From assembly GCF_012272815.1 (NCBI RefSeq), contig NZ_JAAWWL010000002.1:1-64000 (forward strand): a stretch of DNA of 64,000 bases. Reading direction: 5' to 3'. Positions 44,889 to 54,700 of this stretch are shown one piece after another; the stretch's first letter is position 1, and the number at the start of each line of letters is the position of its first letter. Made by a program: the position numbers and the translations under genes. Origin of the DNA: Croceivirga thetidis. Lineage in GTDB: Bacteria > Bacteroidota > Bacteroidia > Flavobacteriales > Flavobacteriaceae. The notes beneath the pieces were generated by a model. That model saw only the letters and a list, made by a program, of their open reading frames with translations. It was not told the DNA's origin and did no database searches.

Positions 44889-46784
44889 ATGGCAAAAGTT
44901 ATTCCTCACAGCTTGTTCACAGAATTTGATATTGACTTGTTCAAAGGAGGAAAACACTACCGTTTATATCAGAAACTGGGTTCGCATGTTATTGAAGTCG
45001 ATGGCCAAAAAGGCGTATATTTTGCGGTATGGGCACCTTCAGCCAAAGCCGTTTCTGTAATAGGTGATTTTAACTTTTGGAAGGAAGGTGAACATCAATT
45101 GAACGTCCGCTGGGATTCTAGTGGTATTTGGGAAGGATTTATTGCCGGTATAGGAAAAGGAGAGCACTACAAGTATAAAATAACCTCACATAATAATGAT
45201 ATAAAAACCGAAAAGGCAGATCCATTTGCCCGCTATTCAGAACAGCCACCAAAAACGGCCTCAATTGTTTGGGATGCCCCATATGAATGGAAGGACGACG
45301 AATGGATGAACACTCGTGAAGCCCATAATAACTTAGATAAGCCGTACTCAGTTTATGAGGTTCATTTGGGTTCTTGGAAGCGTAAAAACGGTTGGGAAGG
45401 GCTTTCATATGTCGAGGCTTCTAAAGAATTGGTGAAGTATGTTAAGAAAATGGGTTTTACACATGTAGAATTCATGCCAATTATGGAATACCCATATGAT
45501 CCTTCTTGGGGTTATCAACTTACAGGATATTTTGCCCCGACTTCGCGTTTTGGAACCCCCGAGGATTTTAAATTACTCGTAGATAAATTTCACGAGGCAG
45601 GAGTAGGGGTAATTTTAGATTGGGTACCTTCACACTTCCCCGAAGACGCCCATGGCCTTGGTTTTTTTGATGGTTCCCATCTATACGAACATCCAGATAG
45701 AAGAAGGGGTTATCACCCAGATTGGAAAAGTTTGATTTTCAACTATGGAAGAAATGAGGTTCGAGCTTTCTTAATAAGTAACGCCCTTTTTTGGTTGGAA
45801 CAGTATCATGTCGATGGCCTAAGGGTTGACGCTGTGGCTTCAATGTTATATTTGGATTACTCTCGTGAAGATGGCGAGTGGGAACCCAATATGTATGGGA
45901 ATAATGAGAATCTTGAAGCCCTGTCCTTCATACGTGAATTGAATACAGAAGTGTACGCCAGTTTTAAAGGGGTGCAAACGATTGCAGAAGAATCAACTGC
46001 TTTTAAAGGAGTTTCAAAACCTGTGAATCTGGGTGGATTAGGATTTGGCATGAAGTGGATGATGGGATGGATGCACGATACATTGGAATACTTTAAAAAA
46101 GAACCCGTGTACCGCAGTCATCATCAAGGCGATATCACCTTTAGCTTGACCTATGCCTTTACTGAAAATTTTATGTTGCCATTTTCACACGATGAAGTGG
46201 TTTACGGAAAAAATTCTTTGATTTATAGAATGCCTGGTGATGAATGGCAACGCTTTGCTAATCTCCGCTTGTTATTCGGGTATATGTTTACCCATCCTGG
46301 TGCAAATCTAATTTTTATGGGAGGGGAATTTGGGCAGACCTCTGAATGGAATTTTCAGGAAAGTTTGGACTGGCATTTACTCGACTACGACTTTCATAAA
46401 GGAATACAGAAAACCGTTCAACATTTAAATAAATTATATAAAGAACAACCAGCTTTATTTGAAAAACAGTTTAGTCCAGAGGGGTTTGAGTGGATTGAGT
46501 GGAATGACCATACAAATTCAGTTCTTACGTACGTAAGAAAAGGACATAAATCGAAAAATGATTTAATAGTTGCCTGTAATTTTACTCCGGTTACTCGAGA
46601 AAACTATAGGGTCGGGGTTCATAAAAAATCAGATTTGAAACTTGTCTTTAATAGTGATGATTCAAAATTTGGAGGTAGTGGAGTAGGTAAATCAAAGGTA
46701 ACTGTTGAAAAAGTAAGTTCACATGGTCGGGAACATTCTGCGGTTTTTGACCTACCACCTCTTGGGGTTGTTGTTTACAAGTAA
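44889..46784 (+). CDS. glgB: 1,4-alpha-glucan branching enzyme
   Basis: Creates alpha-1,6 branches in glycogen. The 631-residue GH13 protein has a CBM48 N-terminal domain ('YFAVWAPSAKAVSVIGDFNFWKEGEH'), then the TIM barrel with 'EVHLGSWKR', 'FMPIMEYPYDPSWGYQ', the nucleophile Asp in 'VDGLRVDAVASMLYLDYSR', the acid/base Glu in 'QTIAEESTAF' and 'LPFSHDEVVYGK'. It is followed after 91 bases by a GH31 gene, consistent with alpha-glucan metabolism. No other glg gene is in the window. Confidence 0.96.
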   Translation: MAKVIPHSLFTEFDIDLFKGGKHYRLYQKLGSHVIEVDGQKGVYFAVWAPSAKAVSVIGDFNFWKEGEHQLNVRWDSSGIWEGFIAGIGKGEHYKYKITSHNNDIKTEKADPFARYSEQPPKTASIVWDAPYEWKDDEWMNTREAHNNLDKPYSVYEVHLGSWKRKNGWEGLSYVEASKELVKYVKKMGFTHVEFMPIMEYPYDPSWGYQLTGYFAPTSRFGTPEDFKLLVDKFHEAGVGVILDWVPSHFPEDAHGLGFFDGSHLYEHPDRRRGYHPDWKSLIFNYGRNEVRAFLISNALFWLEQYHVDGLRVDAVASMLYLDYSREDGEWEPNMYGNNENLEALSFIRELNTEVYASFKGVQTIAEESTAFKGVSKPVNLGGLGFGMKWMMGWMHDTLEYFKKEPVYRSHHQGDITFSLTYAFTENFMLPFSHDEVVYGKNSLIYRMPGDEWQRFANLRLLFGYMFTHPGANLIFMGGEFGQTSEWNFQESLDWHLLDYDFHKGIQKTVQHLNKLYKEQPALFEKQFSPEGFEWIEWNDHTNSVLTYVRKGHKSKNDLIVACNFTPVTRENYRVGVHKKSDLKLVFNSDDSKFGGSGVGKSKVTVEKVSSHGREHSAVFDLPPLGVVVYK

Positions 46785-46875
46785 AAAAAGACGACTACAA
46801 TAATCTTTTACAAACAGGGTTTAGATGGTTTGGCCATAGATTCCAAAATTTAATCTAAAAGAAATATCATACTAG

Positions 46876-49275
46876 ATGATTACCAACACAGATATAAAAA
46901 AAACTGGAAATCAGTTTCCCAATAGAATTGTAGAGTTTAAGGAAGAGGGTGACAAATTTTATTTTACAACGAATAACGGGGTAATATTAGAAGTCACTAT
47001 TCTGAGAGATAGCGCAATGCGCTTTAGATATGCTACCGAATTCGTTTTTGAAGACGATTTCTCCTATGCCATCGATGATGATGTTAGTTTGGGCTACAAT
47101 CTTTTGGAATTTAAAGAAGAAATACCCTATTTCACCATAACGACTTCTAAAATCAAGGTATTTATTGATAAGGAAAGCCTGAAGGTCACCATTGAAGATC
47201 TTAAAGGTTTGATAATAAATGAAGACGAGGTAGGTTTTCATTGGGAAGAAAATTATGATTTCGGCGGAAATACCGTAAAAATGAGTAAAATCACTCAAAC
47301 AGGGGAGAATTTTTACGGAATGGGTGATAAAGCATCCCACATCAACCTGAAAGGTAAAAAAGTTAGTAATTGGGTTACCGATTCCTATGCTTACGGTAAG
47401 GATCAAGAACCGTTGTATAAAACAATCCCCTTCTATGTGGGCCTTCATAATGAAGTTGCCTACGGAATCTTTTTTGATAACTCTTTCGGAAGTTATTTTG
47501 ATTTTGCCCATGAACGTAGAAATACAACCAGTTTTTGGGCCGATGGTGGGGAAATGAACTATTACTTTTTCTATGGGCCCAAGATTGAACAAGTTGTTGA
47601 AGCTTACACCGATTTAACAGGAGTTCCTGAATTACCACCCTTGTGGGCTTTAGGTTTTCATCAGTCGAAGTGGAGTTATTACCCCGAGAAACAGGTAAAA
47701 AAAATTGCCTCAACTTTTAGAAAACTCCAAATACCCTGTGATGCTATTTATTTGGACATTGATTATATGCAGGGATTCCGTTGTTTTACTTGGGATAATC
47801 GAAGATTTCCCAATCCTAAGAAAATGGTTGATGAACTTTACAAGGAAGGATTTAAAACCGTAACAATGATTGATCCTGGTATAAAAATTGACCGGGATTA
47901 TTGGGTCTATCAACAGGCGATGGATAATGATTTTTTCTGTAAACGTGCTGATGGGCCACATTTTAAGGGTAAGGTTTGGCCTGGTGATTGTAAATTCCCG
48001 GATTTTACCAATCCAGAAGTACGCGAATGGTGGTCTGGCCTCTACAAGGAAATGATAGCAGATATCGGGGTACATGGTGTTTGGAACGATATGAACGAAC
48101 CTGCCGTGATGGAAGTTCCGACGAAAACGGCAAATCTTGATGTAAGGCATGACTACGATGGCCATCCGTGTAGCCATAGAAAGGCACATAATATTTATGG
48201 AATGCAAATGGTTCGTGCAACATTCGACGGATTAAAAAAATTCACCTTCCCAAAACGGCCATTCGTATTAACTCGTGCGGCATATTCAGGTACGCAACGG
48301 TACTGCGCAACTTGGACCGGTGATAACGTGGCTACATGGGAGCACCTTTGGATTTCAAATGTTCAAATGCAGCGTATGAGTATGAGTGGCTATTCATTTG
48401 TGGGCTGTGACATCGGTGGTTTTGCTGAGCAACCTAATGGAGAACTTTTTGCGCGATGGGTGCAGTTAGGTGTATTTCATCCTTTTTGTCGTGTTCATTC
48501 TAGTGGTGACCACGGTGATCAAGAACCATGGTCTTTCGGCGAGGAAATTACCGATATCGTAAGAAAATATATTGAACTCAGATACGAGTTGTTGCCCTAT
48601 CTATACACTGCTTTTTATCGGTATGTTAAAGAAGGGGTTCCCATGATAAAGTCTTTGGTCTATTATGATCAAGAAGACACTCAAACGCATTTTAGAACAG
48701 ACGAATTTTTGTTCGGAGATCAAATTTTGGTTTGTCCTGTACAAGAACCAAATGCGAAAGGTAGAAGAATGTATCTGCCTAAAGGTAAATGGTACAATTT
48801 CTTCACAGAGGAACTTGTTGAGGGTGGTGTAGAAAAGTTTGTTGAGGCAGATTTAGATAAAATCCCACTATTCATCAAAGAGGGCGCAATTATCCCAAAA
48901 TATCCGGTTCAACAATATGTTGGGGAAAAAGAAATAGAGACCTTGGTTGTTGACGTTTATTTTAAAGAAGGCACTGAAGTCTCGATGGTTTATGAAGATC
49001 AGATGGATGGTTATGACTACAAAAAAGGTCGTTTTAGTCTTAGAAAATTTAGATTGAAAGGCAAAAGCAATGAGTTGATTATTCAACAGTACAAAGACGG
49101 TTCTTTTATTACTTCATACAAAACGATTAAAATGCGTTTTCACGGATTACCTTTCAAGATTGGAATCATTGAATTGGACAATGAAAAAGTAAATTATGAA
49201 ACTGTTAACTACTACGGGGATAACTCAATTGAGATTAGCAAGGATTTTACCGAAATTCACCTCGTGGGTATTTAA
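46876..49275 (+). CDS. Glycoside hydrolase family 31 (alpha-glucosidase-like)
   Basis: A 799-residue protein without a signal peptide, hence probably cytoplasmic. GH31 features: an N-terminal beta-sandwich, 'LPPLWALGFHQSKWSYYPEKQVKKIAS', 'DAIYLDIDYMQGFRCFTWD', the nucleophile Asp in 'GVWNDMNEPAVME', the acid/base Asp in 'TWTGDNVATWEHLW' and 'FVGCDIGGFAEQPNGELFARWVQLG'. Most likely an alpha-glucosidase acting on maltooligosaccharides or glycogen fragments, given the glgB neighbour; alpha-xylosidase or other GH31 specificities cannot be excluded. Confidence 0.92.
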   Translation: MITNTDIKKTGNQFPNRIVEFKEEGDKFYFTTNNGVILEVTILRDSAMRFRYATEFVFEDDFSYAIDDDVSLGYNLLEFKEEIPYFTITTSKIKVFIDKESLKVTIEDLKGLIINEDEVGFHWEENYDFGGNTVKMSKITQTGENFYGMGDKASHINLKGKKVSNWVTDSYAYGKDQEPLYKTIPFYVGLHNEVAYGIFFDNSFGSYFDFAHERRNTTSFWADGGEMNYYFFYGPKIEQVVEAYTDLTGVPELPPLWALGFHQSKWSYYPEKQVKKIASTFRKLQIPCDAIYLDIDYMQGFRCFTWDNRRFPNPKKMVDELYKEGFKTVTMIDPGIKIDRDYWVYQQAMDNDFFCKRADGPHFKGKVWPGDCKFPDFTNPEVREWWSGLYKEMIADIGVHGVWNDMNEPAVMEVPTKTANLDVRHDYDGHPCSHRKAHNIYGMQMVRATFDGLKKFTFPKRPFVLTRAAYSGTQRYCATWTGDNVATWEHLWISNVQMQRMSMSGYSFVGCDIGGFAEQPNGELFARWVQLGVFHPFCRVHSSGDHGDQEPWSFGEEITDIVRKYIELRYELLPYLYTAFYRYVKEGVPMIKSLVYYDQEDTQTHFRTDEFLFGDQILVCPVQEPNAKGRRMYLPKGKWYNFFTEELVEGGVEKFVEADLDKIPLFIKEGAIIPKYPVQQYVGEKEIETLVVDVYFKEGTEVSMVYEDQMDGYDYKKGRFSLRKFRLKGKSNELIIQQYKDGSFITSYKTIKMRFHGLPFKIGIIELDNEKVNYETVNYYGDNSIEISKDFTEIHLVGI

Positions 49276-49366
49276 ATTGTGACTATTTCTTATTTGCTGT
49301 GTCGAATTAGCATAGCTAAAGTCTATGTCCAATTTTGTAAATTACACTTAACTAACACTTTATAAA

Positions 49367-50176
49367 ATGAAAAGGATACTATTAACACTGACCATATTCC
49401 TTTCGGTCGTGGCCTGTAAAACCAACCCATTTACTGGAAAAAGTACATTTAACATGTTTCCCAATAGCCAACTTTTTCCGATGGCATTTGCTGAATATGA
49501 CCAATTTTTGAACGAAAATAAAGTTGTCAACGGAACCTCGGAGGCACAAATGATCACGAATGTTGGGCAACGTATTGCCTCAGCTGCGGAACGTTGGTTG
49601 GATGCGAACGGATACCCAGGTTATTTAAAAGACTATGCTTGGGAATACAAATTGGTGCAAGACGAAACAGTAAATGCATGGTGTATGCCGGGAGGTAAGA
49701 TTGTCTTTTATACTGGAATTTTGCCTATTTGCCAGACAGAAACCGGTGTTGCTGTTGTTATGGGACACGAAGTTGCGCACGCACTTGCTGATCATGGAGC
49801 ACAGCGCATGAGTGCAGGTATGGCACAACAAATAGGAGCAATAGCGGGAAATGTCGCAATTAAAGATCCACAAAAATTGAATGCCTTTAACCAAGCCTAT
49901 GGAGTTGTTTCTACAGTTGGGGTAATGTTGCCCTTTAGTAGAAGTCATGAGACTGAAGCCGACAGAATTGGTTTGCAAATTATGGCCATTGCCGGTTACA
50001 ATCCTGATGAAGCTGCAGAGCTATGGAGACGAATGAAGGCCAAAAGTGGTTCACAGGCTCCACCAGAGTTTTTAAGTACCCATCCTTCAAATGATACTCG
50101 TATCAATAACTTGACCACATGGGCACCTTTGGCAAAACAGGAAGCTGCTAAATTCGGAGTTACGACATTTCGATAA
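49367..50176 (+). CDS. M48 family metalloprotease lipoprotein
   Basis: A 269-residue protein with a lipobox (LTIFLSVVAC). The zinc motif HExxH is 'VVMGHEVAHALADHG' and the third ligand Glu is in 'SRSHETEADRIGLQIMAIAGYNPDEA'. 'VNAWCMPGGKIVFYTGILP' and 'FLSTHPSNDTRINNL' are also typical of the Oma1/LoiP/BepA-like periplasmic M48 subgroup, which degrades or refolds outer-membrane proteins. Followed by a terminator 23 bases downstream. Confidence 0.94.
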   Translation: MKRILLTLTIFLSVVACKTNPFTGKSTFNMFPNSQLFPMAFAEYDQFLNENKVVNGTSEAQMITNVGQRIASAAERWLDANGYPGYLKDYAWEYKLVQDETVNAWCMPGGKIVFYTGILPICQTETGVAVVMGHEVAHALADHGAQRMSAGMAQQIGAIAGNVAIKDPQKLNAFNQAYGVVSTVGVMLPFSRSHETEADRIGLQIMAIAGYNPDEAAELWRRMKAKSGSQAPPEFLSTHPSNDTRINNLTTWAPLAKQEAAKFGVTTFR

Positions 50177-50199
50177 CTATTTGAGCAATTTTATAAAGT

Positions 50200-50225
50200 A
50201 AAAGCTGCGTATTAACGCAGCTTTT
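50200..50225 (+). terminator. Rho-independent terminator after the M48 gene
   Basis: Perfect 11-bp stem AAAAGCTGCGT/ACGCAGCTTTT with a four-base loop (50200-50225). The promoter box of the next gene starts two bases later. Confidence 0.85.
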
Positions 50226-50226
50226 C

Positions 50227-50234
50227 TACTTTTG
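50227..50234 (+). promoter_or_regulatory. Predicted -7 promoter box of the MFS gene (TACTTTTG)
   Basis: Exact TAnnTTTG match ending four bases before ATG 50239 and abutting the M48 terminator. A leaderless transcript is predicted, and terminator and promoter are fused into about 35 bases. Confidence 0.6.
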
Positions 50235-50238
50235 GAAC

Positions 50239-51585
50239 ATGACCAATGTCTTTTTTCTGAAAGGAAACAAAAAATTGCTGAATGCTTGGGCCTTTTATGA
50301 CTGGGCAACTTCAGTTTATAACCTAACAATTTCAAGTGCTGTATTTCCCATTTATTATGGGGCATTGTTCAGAATGGCTGAGGTTGAAACCGTTGAGGTT
50401 TTTGGTCATCATATTGAAAGGGCACCTTTGATTGGGTATGTGTCGTCTGTATCTTTCGTGATAATTGCCCTAATTACTCCTTTAATTTCCGGTATTGCCG
50501 ATTACATTGGGAATAAAAGGATATTCTTGAAGTTTTTCACCTATCTCGGAGCTTTTGGCTGTATTGGTCTCTACTGGTTTTCGTTGGACCAAATTTATTT
50601 AAGCCTTATTTGCTATATGTTTGGTCTAATAGGTTCTTGGGTCAGTTTTGCCCTGTACAATTCATACCTTCCGGACATTGCCTATCCCGAACAGCAAGAT
50701 AAATTAAGTGCTAAAGGCTTTTCACTTGGTTATGTGGGTAGTGTACTCCTATTGATTTTCAATTTAATCATGGTCATGAAGCCCGAACTTTTCGGATTGG
50801 TTGATACGGAAACCGTTCCGGCAGCAGTTCAGGCCATGAAAATTTCATTTGTAACCGTTGGTGTTTGGTGGATAGTTTTTAGTCAATATACATTTTATCA
50901 TTTGCCTAAAGGATACAAGAAAGAAGGTGAAAGGCGAAATATAATTCTAAATGGCTTTTTGGAAATAAAATCGGTTTGGCACCAACTTCAGAATCACCCG
51001 AAATTGAAAAAATACCTTAGGGCATTTTTTGTTTATAGCATGGCTGTTCAAACCATTATGCTTATTGCTGCTTATTTTGGTGAAGAAGAGATTCAATGGG
51101 GCTCTGCAGAGAATAGACAAATTGGCCTTATTACCAGTATATTGTTAATTCAACTTGTAGCCATCATTGGTGCTTATGCGATGGCTTTTATGGCAAAAAG
51201 AATCGGTAACATAAAAACATTGATAATTGTAAATATTATTTGGTTTGCACTTTGCATTTACGCTTACACTATGGTAACTCCTACCGATTTTTATATTGGA
51301 GCAGGATTGGTTGGCCTTGTTATGGGCGGCATACAAGCAATTTCAAGATCGACCTATTCTAAATTCATTCCTGAAACAACCGATACAACTTCATTTTTTA
51401 GTTTCTATGATGTATCTGAAAAAATTGGGATTATAATTGGGTTATTGGCTTTTGCTTATATCAGCGAAGAAACTGATGGAATGAGAAATTCCGCACTCGC
51501 TTTTGCACTGTTTTTTATAGTTGGTGCCATTTTATTGATACGGGTATTCAAGGAAGAAAAGCTTAATAGCGATTCGCCCAACTAA
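50239..51585 (+). CDS. MFS transporter, UMF1/Atg22-like
   Basis: A 448-residue protein with about 12 helices. The start 'KKLLNAWAFYDWATSVYNLTISSAVFPIYY' is the UMF1-family (Atg22-like) signature 'aWalYDwAnsay...i...vfp.yf', and 'GLVMGGIQAISRSTYSKFIPE' and 'FFSFYDVSEKIGIIIGLLAF' are also conserved. Yeast Atg22 exports amino acids from the vacuole; the bacterial substrate is unknown. It is not obviously linked to the glucan genes. Confidence 0.9.
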   Translation: MTNVFFLKGNKKLLNAWAFYDWATSVYNLTISSAVFPIYYGALFRMAEVETVEVFGHHIERAPLIGYVSSVSFVIIALITPLISGIADYIGNKRIFLKFFTYLGAFGCIGLYWFSLDQIYLSLICYMFGLIGSWVSFALYNSYLPDIAYPEQQDKLSAKGFSLGYVGSVLLLIFNLIMVMKPELFGLVDTETVPAAVQAMKISFVTVGVWWIVFSQYTFYHLPKGYKKEGERRNIILNGFLEIKSVWHQLQNHPKLKKYLRAFFVYSMAVQTIMLIAAYFGEEEIQWGSAENRQIGLITSILLIQLVAIIGAYAMAFMAKRIGNIKTLIIVNIIWFALCIYAYTMVTPTDFYIGAGLVGLVMGGIQAISRSTYSKFIPETTDTTSFFSFYDVSEKIGIIIGLLAFAYISEETDGMRNSALAFALFFIVGAILLIRVFKEEKLNSDSPN

Positions 51586-51712
51586 AACCCTGAAAACGAA
51601 GGGTTTCGGTCCTTTAATCTTCTTGTCGAATTTCTAGGCTAGTTTAACGAATTGTGAGGTCTTCTAGCTTAAGAATTAGTTCTTTTGCACTTAGCTTAAG
51701 CCGACCGATAAT

Positions 51713-54700
51713 ATGAAAAAACACTACACCTCAATTGGGATTGCCATTTTGTTAATCTCAATCATTTACTCATTTACTAATTTAAATCTTTTTTCACCAC
51801 CAGGTTTAACTTCTCCTGAACCGATTGGGAATTTTTTAAATGGGAATTTCCCGGATATTTCACCTGAAGGTGATCCGTATGTCGAGGCCTTTCCAAATTT
51901 GACATTTGATTCACCACTAACTTTTACTCCAGTACCCGATTCTAACGTTTTGGTCGTGGGACAGAGAGACGGTAAAATTTACTGGTTTGACAATAGGGAT
52001 GATGTGCCAACCAAGAATTTGGTCGCTGATTTGTCCAATGAAGTTGGGGTGGTTTGGGATGGTGGTTTTCTCGGTTTGGCGATTCATCCTGAATTTGGAA
52101 ATACTGGAAAAAACTATTTCTATTTATACTACACTACTAAAGACGGCCAAGGTAGGGATTACCCCAATGCTTTTGTTAGCGGTTTTGGATGTGATAGGGA
52201 AGATTATTGGGGAGGCTTTTTGATTCTCAAGCGAATAGAAGTGAATCCAAACACCTTTACTAGAATAGCCAGTAATGATTTGGTTATGATGAAAAAAAGG
52301 ATGTTTAGTTCAACTCACCGTGGTGGGGGAATTGCATTTGGTCAAGATGGTTTTTTGTACATACCAACAGGGGACCAATCCGCTTATAGCAAACCTCAAA
52401 ATTCAACCACAAATCTTGACGGAGGGGTACTTCGAATAGATGTGAACAGCGATTCTTCAAAAAGTCATCCGCCAATTCGTAAAATGCCACAAGGAGGTCG
52501 ATTTGCCGATGAAATTTCAGGAGTTGGTTATTACATTCCAGATGATAATCCATTTTTGAGTCCTGACGGTTCCAGATTTGAAGAATATTATACCGTAGGT
52601 CATAGAAATCCGCATAGAATGACCATGGACAGGGTTACCGGTACTTTTTATATTGGAGAAATTGGAGAAGGTACACACGAAGAAATAAATGTGATTAGTC
52701 CAGGTAAAAATTATGGATGGCCATTGTACGAAGGATATCGATTTAGTGGTAGGTGTACAACTATGCTTGATAATATGCCGCATGAAGGACCGTTGGTTGC
52801 TTTTCCGCGAAGTCAGGCTAATGCAATTATAGGAGGTTATGTGTATAGAGGTTCAGCAATGCCCGACTTTTATGGTAAATATATTTGTGCCGACTATGGA
52901 ACAGGGGAGGAAATATGGGCAGTGGATACGGCAACCGGAGAATATGAATTAATCACACAGTTTTCCCCCACAAATATCATTTCTTTTGGCGAAGACAATA
53001 GTGGTGAACTCTATTTATTAAGTCAAGGAAATAATGTTACACTTTACAAGCTAAGACAAACAGGAGGGCTTAATGGTAGCTTTCCTAATTTGCTTTCCGA
53101 GACGGGTGCGTTTAAAAATTTACAAACTTTAGAACCTAGCGAAGGTGTATTGCCTTATGAATTGATTGAACCATTCTGGTCAGATGGGGCCGAAAAGAAA
53201 AGATGGATGGTTATACCAAATGATGGAACACACAATACACCCGCAGAGCAGATTTCCTTTTCTGAAGACGGAGATTGGGAGTTTCCGGTTGGCTCCGTTT
53301 TAATCAAACATTTTGAACTACCAATTGATGAACGTAATCCTACTTTAACCAGAAGGCTGGAAACGCGTTTTTCGGTCAAAGCGAGTAATGGTTCCTTTTA
53401 TTATCTTACTTATAAATGGAACAATCAACAAACGGATGCAACCCTACTTAATAGTGGTCTTAGCGAAAATGTTCAAATAACCAAGGCAGATGGTAGCAAT
53501 GAATTTCAAGTTTGGGATTATCCTTCGACACAAGACTGTATTGCTTGCCATAATCCTGCAACCGGTGGCACATTAGGTACACGAACGAGATATCTAAATT
53601 CTGATTATACCTATTCAAAGTCAGGATTAACGGGTAATCAACTTGTTACCTTAAGTCATTTGGGAATTCTGAATGCTCCTATAACTGATGCAACCACCCA
53701 AAATTTTCAGACCTATAAGGCCTTGAATGATTTTAACGCAAGTTTGGATGAACGAGCAAGATCATACCTTGATTTAAACTGCGCCTACTGTCATAGGCCT
53801 GGTGCAACTGGAGAACGTGCGCAATTTGATTTGAGACTTTCCAATTCATTTGATCAAACGGGTCTTCTCGTTGCAGGAACGAATACTCCTTTAGGAATAC
53901 CAGGTGAAAAGATTTTGGTGCCTGGCAACGCTGCAGCTTCAATATTATACCATAGGACTGATTCTGCAGACCCAACGGTTATGATGCCACCTTTGGCAAA
54001 GAACAAAATTGATGAAACAGCAGTTGCATTGCTCGAAGATTGGATAAACCAAATGGATCCAAATTTGGTGCCTCAAGAGTGTACCGCAAGTGGCACGATA
54101 CTCTTGGAACGATATAATAATATCGGCGGAATTGCCCTAAATGATTTGTTTAATGCTCCGAATTACCCTGATAACCCAAGTAGTACCCAGCAAATCAACA
54201 GTTTTGAGATTGCTGTTAATTCAGGTGATAACTATGGGGTAAAAGTCAGCGGTTTTCTATGTCCACCGGAATCGGGGGTTTACTATTTCTGGGTTTCAGG
54301 CGATGATGAGTCAAGGCTAGACATCAGTACAGACCAAAATCCTGCCAACATAAGTACCATTGCAAATGTTCCAGGTTGGACTTCATCTAGGCAATGGAAT
54401 AAGTTTCAAGAGCAAAAGTCAAATGCAGTTCAGTTGATCAAAGGGCAGCGCTATTACATTCAGGCTTTTATGAAAGAATCTGGAGGTGGTGATAATTTGG
54501 CTGTAGGTTGGAGAAGACCATCCGACGGTAATGGACAAACACCGGCAGAGATAATTCCAGGAAACGTACTTTCACCTTGGGCAAATAATGTTTTTGTTAC
54601 AGATGTGAGTGTAAATCCAGAAAATCTGGTATTGACCGAAGGGGAGAACACAAGCCTTACGGCAACGGTCAGTCCGTCGGATGCAAGTGATAAGTCAGTA

